Of a stretch of DNA of 64,000 nucleotides, positions 32,972 to 43,170 are shown one piece after another; position 1 is the first letter of the stretch; every line of letters starts with the position of its first letter. Source of the stretch: Terebella lapidaria (Eukaryota > Annelida > Polychaeta > Terebellida > Terebellidae); the NCBI GenBank assembly GCA_949152475.1, contig OX424560.1:3534001-3598000 (forward strand), in the 5' to 3' direction. The position numbers and the translations under genes were made by a program. Below the pieces are notes generated by a model. It was not told the DNA's origin, ran no database searches, and was given only the letters and a program-made list of their open reading frames with translations.

Positions 32972-33221
32972 TTGTCCTGCATGCAAAGACATGTATGTTG
33001 CATGCAAACACAGGTAATCCTGCATGCAAACGAGGGTGTCATGCATGCAAATAAAGGAGTATGGTGCATGCTTACAAAGATATCCTGCATGCAAATGAAT
33101 GTATCCTGTATGCATACTAAAATATCACATAAATATTTCATTTTTCTTCAAATATTTATTACACATTTGGCTTGTTTCCTGTCTAAAACCAATGAACCTG
33201 CTACAAAAGACCTGGTTCCAG
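32972..33221. repeat. Left terminal inverted repeat with TGCATGCA iterons
   Basis: Contains about seven spaced CCTGCATGCAAA-like units, then 'ccaatgaacctgctacaaa'. The reverse complement is at 36674-36890. Confidence 0.85.
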
Positions 33222-33253
33222 TAAGATTAACAAGCATTCGCGCATTTTTCTAA

Positions 33254-33401
33254 CCAATCAGAGCCCTGGAAATCTCATGCATTCAGAGCCCCATACGGCG
33301 AGGTCCCCTACCTTTCACAACACAGTCATATGGTGTTGGATATCGTTTTCAACCAATCAGAATCGACCAATAACTTTGAGTAAGGAAAAGGACTATATAA
33401 G
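33254..33401 (+). promoter_or_regulatory. Compact promoter: two CCAAT boxes and a TATA box
   Basis: CCAATCAG at 33254-33261 and 33353-33360, then CTATATAAG at 33393-33401. The first ATG of the next ORF follows at 33452, 50 bases after the TATA box. The same CTATATAAG nonamer stands 52 bases before the zinc-finger gene on the minus strand near 56.2 kb. Confidence 0.65.
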
Positions 33402-33451
33402 TCATGGTATTGAATCTGTTCCTCATTCGTTTTTGGACATCAAGCATCAAC

Positions 33452-33679
33452 ATGCCACTCAAGCCATACATTCCCACTATGGATGCCTGGAGGAAATATC
33501 AACAGGAAAAGAGCCATGATGGCAATGAAAAGGCGGAAAAGACACCAAATATAGTGTATATTACAAACGTGACACCCACACAGCAAAAAGTGGAACGGGC
33601 AAACAGTGGAAGTGCTGCTCAAGCAAGGGAAAACATTCTGAAATATGATACACAGCAACGGCTGTGCCCTGTCAAGTAG
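33452..33679 (+). CDS. Small hypothetical protein of the virus-like element
   Basis: 75 aa from the ATG at 33452 to TAG at 33677-33679, driven by the TATA/CCAAT promoter. It is hydrophilic, Lys/Gln/Asn-rich (MDAWRKYQQEK near the start) and has no cysteines apart from one near the C-terminus. No domain was recognised. It sits immediately upstream of the zinc finger-ATPase gene. Confidence 0.5.
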   Translation: MPLKPYIPTMDAWRKYQQEKSHDGNEKAEKTPNIVYITNVTPTQQKVERANSGSAAQARENILKYDTQQRLCPVK

Positions 33680-33681
33680 GG

Positions 33682-33688
33682 TATAAAA
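33682..33688 (+). promoter_or_regulatory. TATA box of the zinc finger-ATPase gene
   Basis: TATAAAA-type sequence directly after the stop of the preceding ORF and about 55 bases before the ATG at 33743, the same spacing as the other TATA-ATG pairs. Confidence 0.5.
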
Positions 33689-33742
33689 GTGGTGAAATCA
33701 GATAGAGACCGTCATTTGAAGAAGGGACGTTGGAGAGGCAAC

Positions 33743-34079
33743 ATGTATTCCTGCCACTTTTGTGGTAAAGTCATGTCAAGGCCTGACTCTGTCAAGAGGC
33801 ATGAAAAGTTCTGTACCACATGGGATGAGCAACCACAGCCGCCACTACAACCACAGCCAAAACCACAACCACAGGCTCAAAATCAGCTATCCCAGCAACA
33901 CTGGTCTCTGATAGTCCAACACCCCTTCAGCCTGAATGTGTCGGGGCCTACTGGGTGTGGAAAAACGGTTTGGGTGAAATCTCTCTTGGAATCCGGTCAA
34001 ATTTTCCCCACCCCAACCAGGATTATATGGCTGTACAATAGATGGCAACCACTCTATGACAGCATGAACTGTGCAGCCC
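33743..34079 (+). pseudogene. Zinc finger-packaging ATPase, 5' part
   Basis: Begins MYSCHFCGK, a C2H2-type finger (CHFC...HEKFC, so the last ligand is Cys), followed by a Pro/Gln linker. The ATPase start then follows: HPFSLNVSGPTGCGKTVWVK, with Walker A GPTGCGKT at about residue 75, and RIIWLYNRWQPLYDSM. The reading is broken near 34075-34090 by an RT element and resumes at about 35655. The family is that of DNA-packaging ATPases of Polinton/adintovirus-like elements; fusion to an N-terminal zinc finger is unusual. Enzymatic function is lost. Confidence 0.75.
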
Positions 34080-35652
34080 ACAGTAGAAGGTCGCGAAATC
34101 CCCGGGGTATTATTATATTCCCCCAACTTTTATAAAGATCCTGAAAAATGATCTTGTACACCTAATCATGACTCTAATCAATAAATGTATTGATCAACAT
34201 ATTTTTCCTGATAGCTTTAAGATGTCCAATATTTCTCCAGTTTTTAAGAAAAAGGATAGGGCAACAAAAATATCTACAGGCCTATTAACCTGCTTCCTGT
34301 CATTTCAAAAGTTGTTGAAAGAATTATCAATGACCAATTATATGTCTATATGGCTGATTATTTTCATCACTTTTTATCGGGTTTCAGGAAAAAACACGGT
34401 TGTAAAGACCTATTATCCAGGCTTGTTGAAGACTGGCGACACGCACTGGATAATAATTTAAATATCGGCGTCATTGCCATCGATTTGTCAAAGGCCTTTG
34501 ACTGCATGCCGCACGGGCTGTTACTGGCAAAATTATACTCCTATGGTGTCGACTTCAACACATGCGAATTACTGAGGTCATACTTACACCATAGGAAGCA
34601 GAGTCAAAATAGGTACAACTGTCAGCTCGTGGATATGTCCCACGAATTCTAGGGCCTCTCTTATTTAACATATTTCTGAATGATTTCATGTACCAAGTGA
34701 TGGACTCTACGATTTACAATTACGCTGACGATAACACGATATCGTTTATCCACAATGATATATCTACTATTAAGCATGTCCTGAGAAAAGACGCCCTGGC
34801 AGCTATAGAATGGTTCAAGCTGAATATGATGAGGGCCAACCCTGAGAAATTTCAAATTATGTTTCTTGGGAGGAATATACTAAGTGAAAATGAACACCTC
34901 ATGATGGGAGGTGTTACTCTGAGTGGCACTAGCTCTATAAACATTTTGAGGCTTGAAATTGATAGTCAACTCAATTTCAGTAGTGCCATCAATAACATCT
35001 GTGAAAGAATGTCAAAACAAATAAATGCACTCTCCAGAATAAGTAATGTTCTGGACATTACTAGTAAACGTGCCATGTATAATTCATATATCTCATCAAA
35101 TCTTAACTACTGTGTCACGGTTTGGATGTTCACCTCGCGTACAAACTTAACAAGATTGAATAACAAGATTGAAAAACTGAACGAACGTGCTATTCGCTTA
35201 ATCTACAATGATAAGCATAGTAGCTATAGTGAGTTACTACTGGTAACAAAATATAAAAATAAGAAGTACGGGTATCACTCCATGTCGTTTATTGGGTCGA
35301 AAATATGGGGAAATATTCACGCAAATATCAAGTGTGTATCAAGACACCAAAACATTTAAAAATCAAATAAGCGCGTGGGTAAACGATCTGCAAAATTTTC
35401 CTGACACCTATTTTCAATTGAAGTCTCCTGTATTTTGATCATAATGCTCCAATTACTGTGGTAATGCTCATGTTTGGCGTGTGAAGTTCTCTCATCATGT
35501 ACATTAAATTATGTTCATATCATATTTCATGCTCTTTGTGCGGACTAATAATTGGTTGTTTATATGTCGTACAGAAGCTCTTGAGCTTGGGTTTTACATT
35601 GTTGTTTTTACCATGTATTCCTGATTTGAACGACAATAAATATAGTGATTAC
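34080..35652 (+). mobile_element. 5'-truncated LINE (RT) inserted in the ATPase gene
   Basis: Plus-strand fragments in several frames: IPPTFIKIL, then VISKVVERIIN, IAIDLSKAFDCMPHGLL (RT), NYADDNT (RT active site), NPEKFQIMFLGR and a C-terminal NYCVTVW/RLIYND region. AATAAA at about 35635 marks the 3' end. Many frameshifts and stops are present. CAGCCC occurs at both edges (near 34073 and 35654) and may be a target duplication. It belongs to the jockey/CR1-like group of LINEs. Confidence 0.8.
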
Positions 35653-35654
35653 AG

Positions 35655-36100
35655 CCCCCGGTGCAGTTTATACAGGGAATACCTCTGAATCTGGATTTTG
35701 ATGACTTCGTCTCACCTACGGAAAATAACATCATCGTCCTGGATGACCTCATGTCCACGTCTTCCAAGGATCCGAGGATCACTGGCTTGTTCACGGAAGG
35801 AAGCCAACACAGGAACCTGATCGTCATCTGCTTGAATCAAAACCTCTACTACAGTAAAGACCCGACTCAGAGGAGAAACTGACATTACATGACTCTGTTC
35901 AGAAACCCTATCGACCAGCAACAAGTCATGACCCTGGCCAAGCAAATGTACCCTGCCTGCCCGCAAAAGTTTCTTTAAGAATTCGACAAGGCAACATCCA
36001 ACCGCTTCGGACATCTCGTCGTGGACTTGAAACCGACAACGTAGGAAGATAAACGCCTGAGACCGAACCCGCTCATCCCTCATCCGCCCGACAATGTAAG
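35655..36100 (+). pseudogene. Packaging ATPase, 3' part
   Basis: The frame through 35661 continues the ATPase: FIQGIPLNLDFDDFV, Walker B NNIIVLDDLM, TEGSQHRNLIVICLNQN (sensor-type strand), TLFRNPIDQQQVMTLAKQMYP. In the same frame there are stops at 35880-35882 (TGA), near 35977 (TAA) and near 36042 (TAG), so the gene is dead apart from the LINE insertion. Confidence 0.75.
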
Positions 36101-36159
36101 ATCTCCAGCACCAGTCCACAGCGCCTACCCCTCCTCGAAACATCACTTCCACGAATAAT

Positions 36160-36675
36160 ATGCAACACATGAATTGACAGTCAGACAAGACAGCGAAATG
36201 TTTCACCTGCGGAGCGCTGTTTTCGAATAACTACGAGCTACCTATGCACATGCCAAGATGTCCTGCCCATGACGACGATTCATCGGAAGACGAGTTTCCC
36301 CGGAAAATGGATGAAAGCTCGTTCAAATGTATACTCGAGTTTGTTCGGGCTGAAATGCCGGAAGAGGATGTTGTGCAAGGAATGAAAGAAGAAATGATTA
36401 AGGTCTACCAACGGGTGGTGAATTGCATCAACCTGCTCCAAAGAAGTCGGGTTCATTCCGAAACTGAAAACGCGGTTGATGAGTACAGAGCGCTAGGAGC
36501 TACATTCAAGGATGCATTCAAAATGGCTGTCAAAATGAAACATGACTGGTTCGATCAACTCGTAAGCTGGTTCAGGAATGGATGGCAGGACGGAGCTATG
36601 AGTGGAACGGCCTTCAAGTACCTGCTGTATCGTGTCAGGGAAAAATGGTTGGAGAATGCTCGTCAATTTTCCTAG
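36160..36675 (+). pseudogene. C2HC zinc-finger protein of the virus-like element
   Basis: Two in-frame ATGs (36160, 36169) are followed by a TGA at 36175-36177. After that the frame is open to a TAG at 36673-36675. It encodes KCFTCGALF...MHMPRC (CX2C...HX4C finger), an acidic linker (DDDSSEDEF) and a ~130-residue helical domain (KCILEFVRAEMPEEDVV, VNCINLLQRSR, KHDWFDQLVSWF). The early stop may be a recent C-to-T change. A fragment starting at 36244 remains open. Function unknown; the N-terminal finger parallels that of the ATPase gene. Confidence 0.5.
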
Positions 36676-36890
36676 AACCAGGTCTTTTGTAGCAGGTTCA
36701 TTGGTTTTAAACGGGAAACCTTGCCTTTATTTGCATGCAGGATATCTTTGTAAGCATGCACCATACTCGTTTATTTGCATGCAGGATTACCTTTGTTTGC
36801 ATGCAGGATTACCTGTGTTTGCATGCACCTTACATGTCTTTGCATGCAAGATACATTTATAAGCATGCATGAGCTTTGCATGCAGGACAA
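36674..36890. repeat. Right terminal inverted repeat with TGCATGCA iterons
   Basis: Reverse complement of 32972-33221, including the inner 'aggttcattggtttta' block and about seven TTTGCATGCAGG units. Confidence 0.85.
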
Positions 36891-37214
36891 CTTATTTATA
36901 AGTCGGTATTCATAGTCGGTATTTAGCATCATGTGGTGAGGTAATTTTGAAAAGCTCCCCAGTATTTTTCTCCAAAACCCAATATATCTGGAATATCTGG
37001 CCTGTGGGATATGATATGGATTATTTGAACACTAGTGGAATCGATCTATGAACCATTGAACGTGAGTTTCTTGCACAGAACCACAAAAAAACGAAGATTA
37101 CAAAGCTCAACACAAAACGTGATACAAAAGCCCACAGTGTGAAAATCGATTGAAGTCCCTACCTGGCAATTCAAAGAACAACAGCCCATTACAAAGCTCT
37201 GTAAGTGCTACAAA
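36891..37214. other. Short noncoding stretch
   Basis: No gene or clear repeat beyond a short 'gtcggtattcatagtcggtattta' duplication at 36902-36925. It is probably the 5' untranslated region of the following retrotransposon ORF1. Confidence 0.4.
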
Positions 37215-37691
37215 ATGCCAGGTAAACCAGCTTGGACGGAATCATTCAAGCAGGAAATAATTGAGGACATGAAAGAACAAATTAAACTCACTGTGAAAGA
37301 AACGACCCAGAACTTGATAGATAAACTGAACGAGGCAACACAATCCCTGAAAATTATGAGCTCAGAGAACACGAAATTAAATAAGGACGTTACATTCCTC
37401 AAATCAAAGTACACAGAAACAAAAGAAAGGCTACTGAAACTAGAGAGCTACACGATGTGTGAAAACCTCATCTTCACGGGCATCAAGGAGGACAAGGATG
37501 AGGATGAAGACACCATCCGCCAGACACTGATGGAGCTCTTCTCTGCAGCAATGGGACTGGATACCAGCGACATCGTGAGTTGCCATCGGTTGATGAAATC
37601 CAACACTAAGCCTGAGGCCACGAGGGACATCATCGCACGGTTTTCCAGACACAGCAGCAAAAAAAGGTACTGTTCGCAGCTAAACTCCTAA
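37215..37691 (+). CDS. L1 ORF1p-like RNA-binding protein
   Basis: 158 codons from ATG 37215 (context aaaATGC). The N-terminal ~80 residues are a charged coiled coil (TQNLIDKLNEATQSLKIM, LKSKYTETKERLLKLE). An RRM-like segment typical of LINE-1-type ORF1 proteins follows (CENLIFTGIKEDKDED, DTSDIVSCHRL, TRDIIARFSRH). These proteins trimerise and chaperone LINE RNA. The frame leaves the homology at a run of seven A (37659-37665). The -1 frame then continues it (KVLFAAKLLK) into the NADAR domain, so the two ORFs were almost certainly one protein or are linked by frameshifting. Confidence 0.8.
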   Translation: MPGKPAWTESFKQEIIEDMKEQIKLTVKETTQNLIDKLNEATQSLKIMSSENTKLNKDVTFLKSKYTETKERLLKLESYTMCENLIFTGIKEDKDEDEDTIRQTLMELFSAAMGLDTSDIVSCHRLMKSNTKPEATRDIIARFSRHSSKKRYCSQLNS

Positions 37692-38380
37692 AAGACCACC
37701 AACCGCCAATTTTCGTGAATGAACAATACCCTAAAGAGATAAGTCAGCGTCGTAGTATGCTCAGACCTGTCATGAAGGCAGCAAAAGACAACAACCTCAA
37801 GACAACCATGGTCCACGACTCCCTGATCATCGACGGTAAAAAGTTCAAATTACAAAATATACTACAAGTGCCTTTCCCAACCTCGGCAATCAGTACAAAA
37901 ATGACAGACTCTAGAGTGATGTTCAGTGGATTGCTCTCAGAGTTCAGCAATTTCTACACCAAAAACAACCTGATTACAATAGATGGTAAATCATATTCCA
38001 GCACTGAGCAATATTATCAATACTCCAAAGCTATGGCAGCAGATGACCATGGAACAGCACATGAAATCATGTCTGAGAATGACCCCCTGACCATCAAACA
38101 CATTGGAGAGGGACTGCCTGACCCTAGCAACTGGACCAATACAGCACGTCAAATCCTGACCGAAGGTGCCCGAGCAAAGTTCAGCCAGAATGCCGAACTA
38201 AAGACTGCCCTTCTTGCAACCGGTGATCGTTCCTTCATCGAGTGTTCGCGGGACAAGACCTGGGGTGCTGGATTAACGCTCACCGAACTGTCCAGGGATG
38301 TCAACAAACCACTGAAAGGCAGAAACGTCATGGGACACATACTAGATGAGGTCAGAGGTGAATTTAAGTCACAATCGTAA
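37666..38380 (+). CDS. NADAR-domain region of the LINE ORF1
   Basis: Open in the -1 frame from the A7 run to TAA at 38378-38380. The first ~80 residues complete the ORF1 C-terminal domain (SQRRSMLRPVMKAAKD, TMVHDSLIIDGKKFKL). Then comes a complete NADAR/YbiA-like domain: FSGLLSEFSNFYTKN, YSSTEQYYQYSKAM, LTIKHIGEGLPDPSNW, ARAKFSQNAELKTALLATGD, FIECSRDKTWGAGLT. NADAR proteins are N-glycosidases acting on riboflavin intermediates (YbiA) or removing ADP-ribose from nucleobases. The motif residues look conserved, suggesting selection. Fusion or frame-linkage with an L1 ORF1-type RNA-binding domain is unusual. The first ATG in this frame is at 37715. Confidence 0.82.
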
Positions 38381-39853
38381 CTAACACTGATACATTCATA
38401 TGTTTATCTCCCATATGACACTATGTTCTTGTGTTGATCAAAGTTATTTGTTTCTTTTCTTTTCTCTTATCCCTAATAACAGATTAAGGTTATTTGTTCA
38501 ACTGTTTCAGGCCAACTCTTTTATCAGTCAGCTGATGCCTGTTGATGTATTACCTGGCATATCTTATGTAAGCTATCTTGCAAGATGTGTGTGTACATAC
38601 ATGCCTATTTTGATTACACCTAGTATACTTGTATTGTAGAGGTTTTCTTTTCGGTGTGCAAAAATATGACCCACTAAATTATCAGTCAATTGTATTGATA
38701 TCACTGTGTAACAACTGTTTGAGTGTAACTATAATATCCCAGTCGAAACATGTCCAGTAGTTTCCGAACTGGATAATGTTGTCTGGTCAAATCTATCAAA
38801 TTGAATAATGTCTGCCAAATCTATCACTCCGTTTGAGAGACCCGAGGTGGTTTCTAACTATATAATTTGCAAAAAGTCTATATGTGTATATCAAATCACT
38901 TGTCATGTTTAGTGAATGTTGTCTGGTCAAATTTGTCACAACAAATTAATGTCTTTATTGTCCAGCAGTTTCCTAATGAGATGTTGTCTGGTCAAATCTA
39001 TAATATCAGATGAATGTCTTTTTTGCCCAGTCATTGCCTGGTCAAATCTGTCATATCAGATGAAATATCTTATTTCCCAGTAGTTCCCTAACTGGATAAG
39101 TCTGCAATGTTTTAGCATGTGTGCTACATGTGTATATCACACTACCTTGCATATCTTATATAAGCTATCTTGCCAAATCTTGCAAGATGTGTGTGTACAT
39201 CCATGCCTAATTTGATTACACCTAGTACATTTGTTTTTGTAGAGTTTTTGTGTGTGTGCAGAGTTCTTGTGTGTGTGCAAATATGACACACTATACTATC
39301 AGTCAAGTGTAGTGATATCTCTGTGTAACTACTGTTTCAGTGTAATTATAATATCCCAGTCGAAACATGTTCGCATTCACCATAAAATCCTACTGTGCTA
39401 ATTACACCACCTGCTTGTAGAGTGTTTGTGTGTGTGCAGAGTTTTTGTGTGTGTGCAAATATGACACACTATACTATCAGTCAAGTGTAGTGGTATATCT
39501 GTGTAACTACTGTTTCAGTGTAATTATAATATCCCAGTCGAAATATGTTTGCATTCACCATAAAATCCTTCTGAGCCAATTACATTACCTGCTTCTAGAG
39601 TTTTCGTGTGTGTGCAGAGTTTTTGTGTGTGTGCAAAATATGACACATTATACTATCAATCAAGTGTATTGATATCTCTGTGTACCTACTGTTTCAGTGT
39701 AATTATAATATCCAAGTCGAAACATGTTTGCATTCATCATAAATTCCTACTGTGCTAGATACATCACCCACCTGGCAATTTTTTTATATATATCAAAGGA
39801 GAGATCTATATGTCCAGTGGTTTTCCAACTGCGTATATTCCAAGATGTTTTTA
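38381..39853. repeat. Noncoding region with ~179-bp tandem repeats
   Basis: 'atgacacactatactatcagtcaagtgta' recurs at 39282, 39461 and 39640 (179-bp period), each followed by 'cccagtcgaaacatg'. A diverged copy starts near 38666. Between 38779 and 39060 'gtctggtcaaatct' recurs about five times. Only short, unsupported ORFs are present. It may be the inter-ORF or 3' part of the NADAR LINE. Confidence 0.7.
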
Positions 39854-42800
39854 GGTTACCGGACCTTTGGTCCGCTAACCTATTGGCATGGCGTTGCGTC
39901 CGGCGTCGGCGTCGGCGTCGTCCACATTTTTATCTTTTTTGTTTACGGACCAATCTTTCTGAAATTGTGCACAAAAATGCACAAAAATAATTCAAGAAGG
40001 AGGTATTTTTTAGTTTTTTGATTTTCGCATTTTTTTCAAAATGGCGGCCGTTTTCGTCGAAAATCGGCCAATTTTGGACTTTGGCGGCCATTTTCTCAAA
40101 ATCTGTTCAGTAACTTTTTTTTTTTTGATACATAACACTCCTCATATGTACTCCTATGATGTCTATAAATTTCGTTTCGATTGAATCGCTCCAAGTCGGC
40201 CATTTTGGCCCAAACGCGGCCCAAATGGGACTTTCCCATGTTAAATTCTCCTATGCTTTATAATGGGACACATTAAGCCTTATATCTCATTCAATATTGA
40301 GATTAGAGACTAGGAATCAATTGTGGACATATAGGAAATGGAATATGCTGAATATTCTCGTGACCTTGAATTTGACCTCTGACCTCGGTTTCAAGGTCAG
40401 AGCGGCCGTTTTTGTCGAAAAATGGCCAATTTTGGACTTTGACGGTCGTTTTCTCAAAATCTGTTCAGTAACTTTTTTTCTGATTGATGCATAACACTCC
40501 TCATATGTACTCCTGTGATATGTATAAATTTCGTTGCGCTTGAATCGCTCGAAGTGGGCCATTTTGGGCCCAAACTCGGTCCAAATGGGACTTTCCCATG
40601 TTAAATTCTCCTATGCTTTATAATGGGACACATTAAAGCCTAATATCTTACTTAATATTGAGATTAGAGACTAGGAATCAATTCTGGACATATAGGAAAT
40701 GATATATGCTGAATATTCTCGTGACCTTGAATTTGACCTCTGACCTCAGTTTCAAGGTCAGAGAACAAAATGGCTAATATCTCGCTTATTATCAACTTTA
40801 CAGCTTAGGAATCAATTGTGGACGTATAGGAAATGATATATGCAGATTATTGTCATGACCTTGAATTTGACCTTTGACCTCATTTTCAAGGTCACAGGAC
40901 AAAATGGCTAATATCTCACTTATTATCAACTTTACAGCTTAGAAATCAATTATGAACATAGAGGAAATGATATATGCAGATTATTGTCATGACCTTGAAA
41001 TTGACCTTTGACCTCATTTTCAGAGTCACAGGGCAAAATGGCTAATATCTCGCTTCTTGTCGACTTTACAGCTTAGGAATCAATTATGAACATATAGGAA
41101 ATGATATATGCAGATTATTGTCATCACCTTGAATTTGACCTTTGACCTCATTTTCAAGGTCACAGGACAAAATGATTAATATCTCACTTATTATCGATTT
41201 TACAGCTTAGGGATCATTTGTGGACATGTAGGAAATGATATATGCTGAATATTCTTGTGACTTTGAATTTGACCTCTGACCTCATTTTCAAGGTCAAGAA
41301 CACAAAATGGCTAATATCTCACTTATGGTCGACTTTATACCTTAGGAATCAGTTGTGGGCATATAGGAAATGATAAACGCCTAATATTCTGATGACCTTG
41401 AATTTGACCTTTGACCTCATTTTTTAAAATCTTTTACTTCTTGCTGAAGATTTGGAAACTATTGAAATATAACCTCAACATATATGTATAACTCAATGAA
41501 CTAAACTGTATTAACTATACATATTTTGCATATTACTGAATATATGTTCTCTTTCCAGTTCTGATTGCGTTATACCTGACATTGCACATTCTTTCACATA
41601 TACAATCCTTACCATTCGAAGTTAAGCCTGAGGCGAAGTGTTTGGGGTTCACTTCTTAATACGTCCCCCGAATGGTTTTGATTGCTATATGTCTATGTGT
41701 GTGTAGGTGTCTTTATGTTTCATTTAAGAAAACTTGTATTTCCCCTATTTAACTTCGTTAATTTCGACATTAATATGAGAGAAAGCCGCGAGCCTGTGTA
41801 TCTGTGAAAGATGCACACACATAATCCCTTTAGCAGGTGGCACGCATCCACGCGACCGCGACAAACCGCATATTGCTTTATGGCCCCATGGCGACAAAGT
41901 TAACGAGTTTAAATGCCCTCAAAAGCATGCCTCAGGAGCATGAGCAGACAGTTTGGTGATCACTGATCAAGGTTATAATAGACAGTTAACCGGTGTTTGA
42001 CGGTTAACCGGTTAATCGTTTGGAGATTTAACAGCCGGTTATTCGCGGTTATTAAAAAAATGCTAGCCGTCGGCGGTTAACCCATTAATCGTGCAGGCCC
42101 TAGAAATTGGCACTTTCAAATGGAAAGTCATATATGGCGACTTGGGTGGTGACCTTGAATTTGACCTTGGATGACCTTGAAAGGTCAAAACAGCCATTTT
42201 TTGGTCGAAAAATGTCCAAATTAGCACCTTGTCTGTCTTTTCTCGAAAACTGTCTGATCAGATTTGAGATTTTTGTTTCAAAAGATTCTAGTTATGTACC
42301 TCTGTGATGTGTATAAGTTTGGTTGCCCTTGAATCGCTGGTCTGCGTATGGCTGCCATTTTGAATTTTCGACGGGTTGACGAAAAAGACATTTTTCGGCC
42401 CAAATCGCATTACTATCCATTTAGGGCCATTTCTAGACAAAAAAAAATTTTCACCCTGTGAAAAAAATTTAGGACTTAGGACTTTTTCCTTCATAATGGG
42501 AGCTGCGCGGATTGTACTCCTAGAACGCTTGAAGATAGAGCTTAGAAATTGGCACTTTCAAATGGGAAGTCATGTATGGCGACTTGTGTGGTGACCTTGA
42601 ATTTGACCTTTGATGACCTTGAAAGGTCAAAACAGCCATTTTGGGGTAGAAAAAAATGCACAGATTTGCCTCTACAGATGAAATGCTTGTAGATAGAGCT
42701 TCAAAAGTTTGCATTATGAGCATATAGGAAGTCATATATGGAACAACTAATGATGACCTTGACCTCAGATGATTTTGAGTGCTAAATGTCTGATGTGAAA

Positions 42801-43170
42801 TATGTAAATTAGCCAAGGCTTAAACACTTGCACATACAGGTTAGGATTGTGTATAAGCTAACAAGAAGTCATGTATTTATAGCACATCTCTTGGAGACCT
42901 TGAATTTGACCTTATATATGACCTTGAAATCCAAATCTCACAACCTTGCCTGACCTGACATGTGTCAATTGGCCTCTACAGACAAAATACTTGTTGATAG
43001 AGCTTATATGTTTGTATTACGAACATATATGAAGTCATATGCAGCATACCTAATGGTGATATTGCAGTTCACAAAGATGACCTTGATTAGTAAATCTCAA
43101 AGTCATATGTCACTTGCAATGCTTAAAGCCAAAATTGTCCGGTAACCTATCTTAGCCCTTGGGCTAATTT
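39854..43170. mobile_element. Hairpin-ended repeat element, copy 2 (3.3 kb)
   Basis: Starts GGTTACCGGACC-TTT-GGTCCGCTAACC (39854-39880), preceded by a T run. GCGTCCGGCGTCGG follows, then many ~125-bp units with 'tgaccttgaatttgacctttgacctcatt' between about 40330 and 41430. After a different segment (41440-42090, including 'cggttaaccggttaat' repeats) come two ~430-bp units starting 'gaaattggcactttcaaatgg' (42108, 42544). It ends CCGGTAACCTATC plus TTAGCCCTTGGGCTAA (43152-43167) and T5. No protein-coding gene is present. Confidence 0.75.

Larger units (their letters stand above)
32972..36890 (+). mobile_element. TIR-bounded virus-like element with packaging ATPase (dead)
   Basis: Both ends start TTGTCCTGCATGCAAAG in inverted orientation (32972 rightward, 36890 leftward). 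The inverted homology extends inward to 33221 and 36674. Without the ~1.57-kb LINE inserted at about 34080-35652 the element is only ~2.35 kb. It carries a small ORF (33452-33679), a zinc finger-ATPase gene in two parts, and a second zinc-finger gene. The ATPase resembles the A32/FtsK-type genome-packaging ATPases of Polinton/adintovirus-like DNA viruses. No DNA polymerase, integrase or capsid gene is present, so it is either a nonautonomous derivative or an undescribed small element. Stops in two genes show it is inactive. Confidence 0.65.

Noticed and set aside
37666..38380. NADAR as part of a bacterial DarT-type toxin-antitoxin or phage defence locus
   Set aside because: There is no partner toxin, and the domain is fused or frame-linked to an L1 ORF1-type protein in a eukaryotic repeat landscape.
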